Assembly (NCBI RefSeq): GCF_002215035.1
Contig: NZ_NKFP01000004.1
Location: forward strand, 187,726-251,725
Origin: Leptolyngbya ohadii IS1
Lineage (GTDB): Bacteria; Cyanobacteriota; Cyanobacteriia; Elainellales; Elainellaceae
Reading direction: 5' to 3'
DNA length: 64,000 nucleotides
Shown here piece by piece: positions 56,410 through 64,000 of this stretch. A model generated the notes under the pieces. The model did not search any database, was not told the origin of the DNA, and saw nothing but the letters and a program-made list of their open reading frames with translations. Within the stretch, counting starts at the first letter, position 1. The number at the start of each line of letters is the position of its first letter. A program made the position numbers and the translations under genes.

Positions 56410-56675
56410 AGCTCCCACTTGCCCAAACAGACACAGACCAGCCGAAATAGATTAGCTAAACAGCCCATTCAGTCGAAAAGCTAATTCAGCCAAACAGCCA
56501 ATTTTCTCAGTTTAACCTGCTCTGCCCCCTGCGAGGTTGCAAAGCTAAATCAATCACCATGAAGGCAAACGGCAATTTTGGCGATCGCAGGATTGACCTC
56601 GCGAACTTTTTGCCCAGCAAAGCAACGGCTTGGAAAAAGCAATGGTGCAGTCCAAGGGACATTCAATTTTTTGGA

Positions 56676-56746
56676 AGCGGGCACCGGGAATCGAACCCGG
56701 ATCAATAGCTTGGAAGGCTATGGTTTTACCACTAAACTATGCCCGC
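56676..56746 (-). tRNA. tRNA-Gly (anticodon UCC)
   Basis: 71 bases. Acceptor GCGGGCA pairs with TGCCCGC, discriminator U. The anticodon stem-loop ATAGC-CTTCCAA-GCTAT has TCC. The D arm AGTTTAGTGGTAAAAC and T arm CCGGGTTCGAATCCCGG are canonical. CCA is not encoded. It lies upstream of glyS on the same strand, which could allow both products of the glycine charging system to be co-expressed. Confidence 0.97.
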
Positions 56747-57392
56747 GAATGGCGCGTCTAAGTCGCACTTAAATCGTATTCATCGCACGATTTTTAACTA
56801 TAAACAATTCAATGGACTTTGGCAACTCCTCCCCCAGGATTTTGAAATGAAGCTTTCGTTGACAACCCGTTTTTCTGTACAAAGATTTCGTGAAGCTGCC
56901 GGATGATCGGGCAGTATTCTGCCAAAGTCCTTATAGTCTCGTTATGGCTAAGGTCTATACCAAGCAAAGTAGAACCCAGCCGGAACCCAGAATGACGAGA
57001 ACTGCATCCGGTTTATTTCCTAATAAAGAATGATGCACTTGATGATATGGTGTAAAGCATTGTGCCTGCAATTCCTCGGCTGGGTAAATCTGCGGTCTGA
57101 AAAGGCTGCTTTTGCCTGTTTAATCACCGTACAGCTATTACGCTGTATTGATTTACCGAGCAGTGTTAGAACAATTCTCACCAGGGATTTTAATAGGGTG
57201 CAGCCATCGTTCTCGCTTGAGAGCAGATTTTTTCCGACGTCTTAGCTGCAATTTCTAAAGGCGATGCTGCTGTCTTCCTCCACTGGCAAAAGTTTTTCCT
57301 GAATTTCATCGTCCTGAATTGGGCATCTTAGTGATTAGTCACTATGTTTAATCATTGAATCCGACTCAGCAATGGCTGATTGATAGCCTTGG
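56747..57392. other. Long intergenic region between tRNA-Gly and the DUF3370 gene
   Basis: 645 AT-rich bases with no supportable gene. An 11-base inverted repeat (GGACTTTGGCA at 56814-56824, TGCCAAAGTCC at 56920-56930) brackets a 95-base stretch that contains a smaller GGGCAG/CTGCC hairpin near the right arm. A 19-codon frame (MKLSLTTRFSVQRFREAAG) within it has no ribosome-binding site. The remaining bases include the leader of the DUF3370 gene. Confidence 0.4.
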
Positions 57393-59183
57393 TTGACTGG
57401 TTTCAGGTTGTTGGTTTCTTGCTATCGGCATTTGTTCGGCTTGCTCATGCTAACAGTTCTCTCCGCGTTCACCCTTGCACAAGTCATTGCCCCCCGTCCT
57501 GGGGTTCCTGTTGTGCCCCCTGCCGAAGTCAGGTCTCCTGCCAGACCCAGCCAAATTCGTCCGGCTATTCCACCAACTACGCCACCCCAACCCGCTGCGC
57601 CTTCTCGCCCGGCGATCACGTCTCCGCCTTCCTTCCCGGCTCTGCCGCCTCGTCCGTTTGACATTGTACAGACGCAGGAAGTTCGCCCGTTGCCCGGAGA
57701 GCTTGACAGCACGCCTGTCTTTAACAGCAACAGCCCAGAGCTAATTCAAACCGAAGGAATTCTCCTTTCAACCTTCCCCTCTGCCGGAATGAGAACCCCA
57801 GAGGCACACCTGAACTATCCTTTCCAGGGACGTTTCGATATCTTTGCCCATCACATTGCCAGGGGCATCACGCCCGACGATGTGCGAACCCTCTATGTCG
57901 GTATTCTCGTCAGCAATCCCAGCAACCAGCCTGTCCGCATTGAGATTGGGCAGGGTGTTAGCTATCTGAGTCAGGAAGCCCCATTTTTTGACCTGCCTGC
58001 CTACGTTGCCAATCCAATGGGAACGGTCTATGCCGGACCAGGAAGCCGTACTGCCAATGATGTGCTGAGAAGACAGCGCCAGCCCCATTGGCCCACTCAA
58101 GTTATCATTCCGCCGGGGGGAACCTATCTTTTAGCAAACGTGCCCATTCCCCTGCGACGGCTCACGGTTGCCACCAATGGAACCCTGCCCCCTGGGTACA
58201 TCATTCCTGGGTTGCCAACGCCTTCTGTTGCAGCAGAGGAAGCACGAACTGGAATCGATGAAGGAAATACAGCAGTCCGCAATACCGCAACAGGTAAAAG
58301 CACCAACCGCCCTGCGCCAGCAACCCCTCCTGTACCGGATAACCGTCCGCTGCCCAGCAATGGGCGAACCGTACTGATGCAGCTTAACAGCAGTGGTCCT
58401 GTTTATGTTGCCAGTCTCGCCATGTATGCACCGCTGGTCAATGGCACTACAGAACGGGTGCCGACTCAAGCAGAGTGGGAAGCCCTGTTGCGAAGCGGCA
58501 CCTTTGCAGGTCCACGCGATCGCATTCCAACCCCACCGAATAGCCGCTCCTTTACGCGCTTCTTCTATGGTCGAGTTGCCGGAGTGTCCCAGGGCACCGA
58601 ATGGAGTGCCAGGGCAACGGACAATTCTTCAGTAGACTACCTGAGCATTCCGCGACCGGGACGGGCGTTTTCCTACGTTCTCAGTACCGTCGATCGCAAT
58701 ACATTCGGTACGGGGCAAATTCAGAGTGCGCCGATGCTGGTGCGCTACCCCGATACGGCTTACCGGGCGCATGGCAACTATGGCGTGCAGTACAACGTCT
58801 CGCTGCCGCTGCAAAACAACACCGATGCCACGCAGCAGGTCACGGTCATGATGCAGACGCCGATCCAGGACGAGCAGCGACACAATGGATTACGGTTCCG
58901 CAATCCGCCCTATGAGCAAATCTTTTTCCGGGGAACGGTGCGGATTCGCTTTGTCAACGATTTTGGGATTCCCCAGACCCGCTATATCCATGTTGTGCAG
59001 CGGCGCGGACAGGAAGGACAACCCCTGATTCGTTTGACCATGCCGCGTGGGGCAAGTCGACAGGTTGATGTGCAGTTTATCTATCCGCCTGATGCAACAC
59101 CGCCGCAGGTGATCACCGTTCAGACGATTGAAAATACTAGCGTTGCGGATGCAGCTCCTCCGGAATCAGTCCAGACACCCTGA
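57393..59183 (+). CDS. DUF3370 family secreted protein
   Basis: 596 residues from a TTG; 578 from the ATG at 57447. The TTG start gives a better signal peptide (GLLMLTVLSAFTLAQ), so the start is undecided. After a proline-rich linker (residues 30-88), the domain shows PFDIVQTQEVRPLPGELDSTPVFNSNSPELIQTEG, GRFDIFAHHIA, RTLYVGILVSNPSNQPVRIEIG, QPHWPTQVIIPPGGTYLLANVPI and FTRFFYGRVAGVSQGTEW, the pattern of DUF3370, a cyanobacterial family of unknown function found outside the cytoplasm. A non-conserved insertion at about 275-325 separates the domain halves. Confidence 0.85.
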   Translation: MTGFRLLVSCYRHLFGLLMLTVLSAFTLAQVIAPRPGVPVVPPAEVRSPARPSQIRPAIPPTTPPQPAAPSRPAITSPPSFPALPPRPFDIVQTQEVRPLPGELDSTPVFNSNSPELIQTEGILLSTFPSAGMRTPEAHLNYPFQGRFDIFAHHIARGITPDDVRTLYVGILVSNPSNQPVRIEIGQGVSYLSQEAPFFDLPAYVANPMGTVYAGPGSRTANDVLRRQRQPHWPTQVIIPPGGTYLLANVPIPLRRLTVATNGTLPPGYIIPGLPTPSVAAEEARTGIDEGNTAVRNTATGKSTNRPAPATPPVPDNRPLPSNGRTVLMQLNSSGPVYVASLAMYAPLVNGTTERVPTQAEWEALLRSGTFAGPRDRIPTPPNSRSFTRFFYGRVAGVSQGTEWSARATDNSSVDYLSIPRPGRAFSYVLSTVDRNTFGTGQIQSAPMLVRYPDTAYRAHGNYGVQYNVSLPLQNNTDATQQVTVMMQTPIQDEQRHNGLRFRNPPYEQIFFRGTVRIRFVNDFGIPQTRYIHVVQRRGQEGQPLIRLTMPRGASRQVDVQFIYPPDATPPQVITVQTIENTSVADAAPPESVQTP

Positions 59184-59317
59184 AGTCGATTGTGATAGGA
59201 GCCTTCCAGTTTCGCTGCCCTCATCCTATAATTCCTCTCCCGCTTGTCATCGTCTGGGGCGCAGGAACTAGGGAATGAGGGCAAGTTAGTTTATGGAACT
59301 ATGGAACAAGATTCTAG

Positions 59318-59539
59318 CTAGACCAGTTCTAGTTCGTTTTCGCGCAGGTGTGCCTTGAATTTGTTGTCGAACTTTACCACCAGCGGGTAGTTCGCGCTGA
59401 TTGGCTTGCCCTGCCATTCGTTAGCAAATGACAAAATTTCTCCTTCTAGCCCCTGAATATCAAACGCTTGATTGCGGTGGGTGGGGTGGTTATACACCAC
59501 GACGGACTCTCTGACTCTTACACGATCGCCAACTTTCAT
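59318..59539 (-). CDS. ftrV: Ferredoxin-thioredoxin reductase variable subunit
   Basis: 73 residues. It forms a heterodimer with the catalytic FTR beta subunit, giving electrons from ferredoxin to thioredoxin in light regulation of carbon metabolism. VGDRVRVRESVVVYNHPTHRNQAFDIQGLEGEI and YPLVVKFDNKFKAHLRENELE are the SH3-like barrel signature; the length is normal for cyanobacteria. ftrC is not present in the window. ATG at 59539. Confidence 0.95.
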   Translation of the reverse strand: MKVGDRVRVRESVVVYNHPTHRNQAFDIQGLEGEILSFANEWQGKPISANYPLVVKFDNKFKAHLRENELELV

Positions 59540-60179
59540 AAACAGTGTCTCAAGCAGTAAATGTCTCAGGAAAAATGTCTCAGGAACAAACCGCTCAACG
59601 GCATTCCTGCAACCTAGGGGGAGGATGATTCACATCCCAATCTCTTTCCTATCTTTGCATAGGATGATCCTCGTTCTGCGGACAGACACTTTGCCTTACC
59701 CCTCTTTTAACTCGACGGCTGACCCACCTGCGGTTCTGTGGACTGACGCAGCGATCGAAACTTCTGGGTCTGCCCCTTCGTCTTGGAGAGTAGCCCCGCT
59801 CAATGGCTTCCAAACAAATTAGTTGCTCTCAAATCCAATTGCTCTCACATCCAATCGCTCTCACATCCAGTCACATGGTTGAGAGAAAGACCCATCGCAA
59901 GAGAATTTCGTGAAGGCGGCGTGAGGAAAGGGCATAAACCCTGTAATTCGGGGCACAATAAAGGCGGTTGATAGAGCTTCGTTGCTGCATCCTCTGCCGC
60001 GCAGTTAATCCAATTACCCCCGATCGGGAAAGTCAACCCAACGGGGTGTAACCTGCGGGTATGGAGATGTTAGGATAATGGACTGGGCAGACTCCTGCGA
60101 TTGTGCTGCACTCTGAACCAGGCATTGGGCGTAAGCATGGTTTGCTAGAATTTCTGCTGATTTTTCTTCTTTGAGGGTA
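59540..60179. other. Long intergenic region between ftrV and DUF3038
   Basis: 640 bases with no supportable gene. It contains a 16-bp tandem repeat (59823-59870, separate entry) and presumably the promoters of both divergent genes. Reading frames present in it run opposite to each other with no ribosome-binding site or family match. Confidence 0.4.
59823..59870. repeat. 16-bp tandem repeat, three copies
   Basis: TTGCTCTCAAATCCAA (59823-59838), TTGCTCTCACATCCAA (59839-59854) and TCGCTCTCACATCCAG (59855-59870). In non-coding DNA between ftrV and the DUF3038 gene. Confidence 0.8.
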
Positions 60180-60788
60180 ATGCAAGTAAGTAGTCCACCC
60201 ACCCCATCGGTTCCAGCCATCCTATTGCCCCTCCCCGATCCCAATGTGCCTGAGGGAGTGTGCCCCCGTCGAACCCGTCAAGAAATTGATCTGCTTCTGT
60301 TGGCGATCGAAGCACTGGATCTGCTGGGCGCGGAAGCTATTTTAGCGGCAGCCCAAGAGCTAGACCTGAAAAGTGTAATTCCCAATCGCGTGGTGCTGTG
60401 GAAGCTGCGAGCCACAAACCCCCTGCGGCGAAATAGCCAGCGTCGTCCTCTGAGTTTGACGGAAGGCAAAGCGCTGGTTGTGATTACCTGCCATCTTGCC
60501 CGGCGTCTGACAGTCAGGGTACGGCAGTTGCTCTTTGCCCACGAACAGTACGTTGAGAAAGAAGTGACGCCGGAGCAGTATATTGGCGGGCTGGCGAACT
60601 ATCTAGAGCGGTTTCGCGCCCATTTTCGATCGCGGATGAATCCCAAGCGGTCGGCGGTGGTGGTCTACAATTCCGATGAAAAACTCAACGAACTGGCACT
60701 GAGTTTGCTGAGTCAACTGCTGTTCTGCACAGGGACGGCAGGCAATCAGAGACTCTGGAGCAGCTTGTTTGATGGAGAGGTAGTATGA
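60180..60788 (+). CDS. DUF3038 family protein
   Basis: 202 residues from ATG 60180 (open frame from a TTG at 60171). Family marks: EIDLLLLAIEALDLLGAEAILAAAQEL, VVLWKLRATNPLRRNSQRRPLSLTEGKALV, and YIGGLANYLERFRAHFRSRM. No membrane segment. It overlaps the DUF4335 gene by 4 bases (ATGA), so the two are co-translated. The function is unknown; the DUF3038-DUF4335 pair is widely linked in cyanobacteria. Confidence 0.9.
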   Translation: MQVSSPPTPSVPAILLPLPDPNVPEGVCPRRTRQEIDLLLLAIEALDLLGAEAILAAAQELDLKSVIPNRVVLWKLRATNPLRRNSQRRPLSLTEGKALVVITCHLARRLTVRVRQLLFAHEQYVEKEVTPEQYIGGLANYLERFRAHFRSRMNPKRSAVVVYNSDEKLNELALSLLSQLLFCTGTAGNQRLWSSLFDGEVV

Positions 60789-62032
60789 CGATTCAACGGC
60801 AATACAGTTTGCCGAACTGTACGCTGGTGCTGGAAGGCATTGGTGATTCGGTTGCAGGTGGCGACTTCGCCCATCCTCTGCTGTCGGTTATTACTGGGTT
60901 CCAGTGCTATCTGGCAGGGTACGAGAAACCCCTGGTCGGCGGGCGGGATCTGCTGAATAAGCTCGTTGCCACGATCAGCGACTATGCCCAGACCTATCTA
61001 AGCGGTATTCCCCATCGATCGCTTCGCGCTGCCGCTACAGGCGGGTCGAAGCTGGCAGATAATGCTTTGGGAGGAACCGAGCGCAGTGGACAATCGGTGC
61101 AAATTGCTCAGGTGAGTCCAACCCACCATCGCCTGCTGATCCAGCCCCAGGAAGTCCATGCCGATAGCGGTGCGGTGCCAACCCCAGCTGAATATGATTT
61201 GACGACGACGCAGCTTTTCGATCTGGTTGAGGCGATCGACCAAATGCTGGCGGACGGGCAAACCCTGCCGGATCTGACGCTCAATGTGGCTCCATTGCCC
61301 AAGCGACATGCTGCCGTCCAGAAACCTGCAACCCAGCAGACCGTGCCTGCGGTACTGGGAATTGCCGGACTCGCTGCCGCTGCCGCTGCCCTGTTCTTTG
61401 TGCCCATTCCGGAAGTGCGCCGACCGGAACCCACTCCAGGCGTAACCAGCCAAACCCAGCCCGGCGCTTCGCCAACCGCATCCCCTTCCCCCGCTGCCCC
61501 GGACAGTTCCCCGACGCCGACGGCATCGCCGATCGCAGCGAGTCCTGAAGCCAGCCCTGCGGCGAGTCCGACCGAGCCTTCTCCTGAAGCCAGTCCTGCC
61601 TCTCCTGAAGCCAGTTCCGCTGCCACAGCCAGTCCTGGAACGGACGCGGAATCTGCGAATGCAGCAACTAATCCGGCGGCGGAAGCCATTCTCACCAGTC
61701 GTCCCGAAATTTCCGATCCGGCAGAGCTGGAGCAGCTACAAATTGCCCTGTACGACCGCCTCGATCGAAGCTGGCTCACAGAGCCAACCTTTAATGAAGA
61801 GCTGGTGTATCGGGTGGGCGTAGCGCGATCGGGGGAAATATTAGGATTCCGGTTTGCCAATGATCCGGCGCTTAACTTTGTGAATGAGACGCCGCTGGTC
61901 GATCTGCGCTACCCGCAAAATGAGGCAAATAGCCAGGAGCCGATCGCCCAATTTAAGGTGGTCTTCAAGCCAGATGGCGTCCTGGAAATTAGCCCGTGGA
62001 ATGGTCAGGCTGTCCCTGCGCCTTCGCCCTAA
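60785..62032 (+). CDS. DUF4335 family membrane protein
   Basis: 415 residues. The DUF4335 domain (about 1-180) shows RQYSLPNCTLVLEGIGDSV, HPLLSVITGFQCYLAGYEKPLVGGRDLLNKLV and NVAPLPKRHA. One membrane helix (about 183-208; VPAVLGIAGLAAAAAALFFVP). A long Ser/Ala/Pro-rich linker (about 210-300) with many ASPEASP-type units reaches to a C-terminal domain (about 310-410) that reads LEQLQIALYDRLDRSWLTEPTF and VVFKPDGVLEISPWNG. That suggests a rod-like stalk of the linker separating a membrane-bound domain from a second folded domain. Function unknown. Confidence 0.85.
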   Translation: MTIQRQYSLPNCTLVLEGIGDSVAGGDFAHPLLSVITGFQCYLAGYEKPLVGGRDLLNKLVATISDYAQTYLSGIPHRSLRAAATGGSKLADNALGGTERSGQSVQIAQVSPTHHRLLIQPQEVHADSGAVPTPAEYDLTTTQLFDLVEAIDQMLADGQTLPDLTLNVAPLPKRHAAVQKPATQQTVPAVLGIAGLAAAAAALFFVPIPEVRRPEPTPGVTSQTQPGASPTASPSPAAPDSSPTPTASPIAASPEASPAASPTEPSPEASPASPEASSAATASPGTDAESANAATNPAAEAILTSRPEISDPAELEQLQIALYDRLDRSWLTEPTFNEELVYRVGVARSGEILGFRFANDPALNFVNETPLVDLRYPQNEANSQEPIAQFKVVFKPDGVLEISPWNGQAVPAPSP

Positions 62033-62090
62033 AGACAATTCGCCGGGTCCTTTTCAGGATCTTTCTTGTTCAAGATCTTTGTTCGAGATC

Positions 62091-62777
62091 CTAAGGACGG
62101 TACGCCTGTGGTCCTGCCCAGATGCTGTTGACCGTTTGCCCAAACACAACAGGCTGATCCTGGTTGACCTGTCGCGTCTGACCATCGGTATCGACTGCAT
62201 AGAGTGACCATTCCGGATCGCCCAGATGCCCTGCACGGAAGAGGATCTGATTGGGATTGGTCTGACTCCAGCCCAGCAGCACCGCATTGCTGTAGCTGAC
62301 CTGGGTAGGGGCGATCGTGCGAGTCAGGTTAGACGACCGATGCCAGACCACGGCAAAGTCGGAGGCAATATCGCTGCCAAAAATCGACTCAAACTCGCGA
62401 GCAAGGACACGATCGCCCGACTCCGACCAGGCAACCGGAATGAGAATAGCAATTCGTCCAGCTTCTTCTGGCTCGGCTTCTGCCATAAAAGGATTGTCGG
62501 CAAAAGGGGCAGAGGCAGTAATCGTTTGCAGATCTCCGGTCTTCAAGTTTTCCAGGAACAGCACACTTGCCACACGGCTCTGGGTGTAATGGTTTCCCAG
62601 CTCTACCTGAATCCGGCTATAGGCGGCATACTCCCCATCGGGCGAAATAAGGGAGGGGCTGCGGTAGTAGCGATATCGAGGCGTTGCATCTGCTTTGGCT
62701 TCGGTCAGGACTGCCATGATCCAGTTCCAGGGAACCGGGTAGGGGCTATCGAGTGGGTCAAGCTGCACAGAATTCAT
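62091..62777 (-). CDS. Beta-propeller-like protein of unknown function, 5' end uncertain
   Basis: 228 residues from the ATG at 62777 (MNSVQLDPLDSPYPVPWNWIM). The sequence YRSPSLISPDGEYAAYSRIQVEL, SVLFLENLKTGDLQTITASAP and IAILIPVAWSESGDRVLAREF reads like WD40/TolB-type propeller strands (SPDG, WSESGDRV). It would lack a signal peptide, yet the same frame extends back to 62966 without a good start, and the overlapping frame just upstream (62830-63255) encodes a good signal peptide ending GAPGIADA. A frameshift separating the two is possible. No named family. Confidence 0.6.
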   Translation of the reverse strand: MNSVQLDPLDSPYPVPWNWIMAVLTEAKADATPRYRYYRSPSLISPDGEYAAYSRIQVELGNHYTQSRVASVLFLENLKTGDLQTITASAPFADNPFMAEAEPEEAGRIAILIPVAWSESGDRVLAREFESIFGSDIASDFAVVWHRSSNLTRTIAPTQVSYSNAVLLGWSQTNPNQILFRAGHLGDPEWSLYAVDTDGQTRQVNQDQPVVFGQTVNSIWAGPQAYRP

Positions 62778-63417
62778 GGGATTCGCAGTGTGAGGAAGAG
62801 GAGCAGGCTGGAAAACCAGAACGTTGGGTTCAGGCAAAGTACGATGCAGAAATTGGCTTGCAAAACGGGTAACTTCTGTTATGGCAGAATGGTTTTGCAA
62901 GAGAGAGCTTGGAACTGGAAAAGGGGTTGGAAGCATCGGCAATACCAGGGGCACCAAGCAGCACAATCGCCGACAGCAAGAACCGGGACGAAGCAGTTAG
63001 CCATCCCTCAAAACGGTGTGAATACATTGAATACAGGGAGATCGCCTCTAGACGATCCGCAGATGCGCCCCAAAAGCTGAAACTTTCTACCTTCATGTAT
63101 AGCAAGCGATCATGGTTCCGGAGAGTTTCCTTAGGAAAGTTTTTACTTGCCTTAATGTTGCGAAATATTGGTATTGCCTGACCTTGCTTCATCTCCGGCT
63201 GTGATGCATCAATGATTGATCTTTCTTTGCGGTCACTTGCGCTTTGCTTTATCATTCAGCGACAGCGTTTGCCTTCCTAGCCAGATTTCTCGGAGCGAAT
63301 TCTCTTAGAGTGAATTCTCCTGGAGCGTAGCCTGGCTGAGGAAAACCAAAAAAGTCTGGACATTTTCCCTAATTGAGTTAGCATCATCAGGAACGTAAGG
63401 ATGTGTAAGAGGTGCGT
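62778..63417. other. Region upstream of the propeller-like gene
   Basis: The minus-strand frame 62830-63255 contains a segment with the look of a signal peptide (FEGWLTASSRFLLSAIVLLG followed by APGIADA) in a different frame from the propeller-like protein. No other gene is seen; the right part (63256-63417) is the promoter and leader of the plus-strand gene at 63418. Confidence 0.4.
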
Positions 63418-64000
63418 ATGACCCAATCCCCCTCGACTTCCCCCTCCCCTACAGCGGAGCCAATGCAAAGCGGTTCACCGTCTGACGTTAACGTGCCCCT
63501 TTCTTCTGAAACGGAACAGACTGAAGCCCACACCACAACGATCGCCCCAAAACGCCGGAATCGCGGTTCTGCTTTTCTGTGGCTGTTTCGGCTGCTGTTA
63601 CTGGGTGCGGGAGGGAGTGTGGCAGTTGTAGCAGGAATGGCGATCGCCCAATTCTATCCAGCCCAAACTCAGGAAATGCCGTTTGTGGAACGGCTGCTGC
63701 ATAGCTCGGATACGGTGCTGCGTCAGCTAGAGCGACTGCCCCAAATCTGGCAGGGCAAGCCCGATGCGCCTGCTGCTGTCCCGTCGGCAAGTCCTGTAGA
63801 AAGTGCTGCGTCGCCTTCTTCGACCACGGATGCCGCTTCTCTGCCCCTCACGTCCGCCGATCGTGTAAAGCTTGAGAATGAGCTAAAGCAGCTCCAGCAG
63901 GAGCTAGACCAGATTGGCGATCGTGCCACTGCCCTGGAGAACCGACTGGGAACACCCAACCGCAGTAGCGACATTGCCCAACGGCTTCAGACCATCCAGC
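63418..64000 (+). CDS. Membrane protein with coiled coil, cut by the window edge
   Basis: ATG at 63418 after AAGAGGTGCGT; the frame stays open to the window end (194 codons). Order: a Ser/Pro-rich cytoplasmic leader (about 1-50), one membrane helix (about 52-76; FLWLFRLLLLGAGGSVAVVAGMAIA), an Ala/Ser/Pro linker (118-145) and a coiled coil (about 150-175; KLENELKQLQQELDQIGDRATALENRLG). No named family. Confidence 0.8.
   Translation, partial: MTQSPSTSPSPTAEPMQSGSPSDVNVPLSSETEQTEAHTTTIAPKRRNRGSAFLWLFRLLLLGAGGSVAVVAGMAIAQFYPAQTQEMPFVERLLHSSDTVLRQLERLPQIWQGKPDAPAAVPSASPVESAASPSSTTDAASLPLTSADRVKLENELKQLQQELDQIGDRATALENRLGTPNRSSDIAQRLQTIQ

Noticed and set aside
57030-57245. Plus-strand frame of 71 codons in the DUF3370 leader
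   Set aside because: Starts in AT-rich intergenic DNA without a ribosome-binding site and shows no domain-like sequence.
59883-60020. Possible structural RNA gene between ftrV and DUF3038 (GCGTGAGGAAAGGGC)
   Set aside because: A GAGGAAAG-like string recalls RNase P RNA, but none of the other conserved parts of rnpB or tmRNA are present.

Overview
The window is chromosomal DNA from a cyanobacterium, most like the filamentous Leptolyngbya-type lineages. The HIP1 octamer GCGATCGC and its GATCG core recur throughout, on both strands. Several genes are essentially cyanobacterial or plastid-type: the NDH-1 subunit ndhM, the ferredoxin-thioredoxin reductase variable chain ftrV, a cyanobacterial-type hfq, an L32 gene (rpmF) without zinc cysteines, the DUF3038/DUF4335 pair, DUF760, DUF3370, and an Slr1339-type salt-stress domain. 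No phage, plasmid or CRISPR locus was seen. The window is a housekeeping backbone with one intact-ended insertion sequence and several recent local rearrangements.

Layout. 0-9 kb: ndhM, a DUF4230 protein, the GTPase ylqF, sfsA, a Uma2-type nuclease overlapping a flavoprotein, a six-helix membrane protein, cysE and two small hypothetical genes. 9-13.7 kb: a compact five-gene + strand cluster holds an OmpR-type regulator, its histidine kinase, a secreted OB-fold (BOF-like) protein, a two-OB-fold protein with an RTX tail, and a small anchored protein whose paralogue lies divergently on the other side. 13.7-20.5 kb: mutY, DUF760, metY-metX (homocysteine from O-acetylhomoserine), then dapF divergent from hfq, and a lone receiver domain. 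20.6-26.7 kb: a Crp-type regulator, a spacerless 316-bp perfect palindrome built from the end of that gene, and a large PAS/GAF histidine kinase whose last 21 codons are cut off by an IS630-family element. 26.8-34.6 kb: a solitary Mrr-type nuclease, a 972-residue coiled-coil/TPR membrane protein, a Cache-type histidine kinase with an internal 234-bp tandem duplication, a molybdopterin oxidoreductase, and rpmF.

34.9-48.5 kb: a caspase-fold protein that has lost both catalytic residues, DUF2157, a metallophosphoesterase, tRNA-Ser(UGA), a Ni/Cu-type CsoR/InrS repressor, miaE, plsY, aspartate aminotransferase, a 35-codon membrane peptide gene, a candidate structured RNA with a terminator, a family 4 uracil-DNA glycosylase, and small regulators. 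48.7-64 kb: tyrS-pyrF-hypothetical operon, a class A penicillin-binding protein, glyS with tRNA-Gly(UCC) upstream, DUF3370, ftrV, DUF3038-DUF4335, a beta-propeller-like protein with an uncertain 5' end, and a membrane/coiled-coil gene cut by the window edge.

Three families of short palindromic intergenic repeats are scattered across the window: CCCCCTAAATCCCCCAA type, GGTTCCCCCCAGAATTGG type and GGCAAGATGCCCACCCC type. The best candidates for new biology are the two-component/OB-fold/RTX cluster at 9-13.7 kb and the sensor kinase plus giant coiled-coil TPR pair at 27.8-33.5 kb. The best structural oddities are the perfect palindrome, the exactly reversible IS insertion, and the duplicated kinase ATPase segment.
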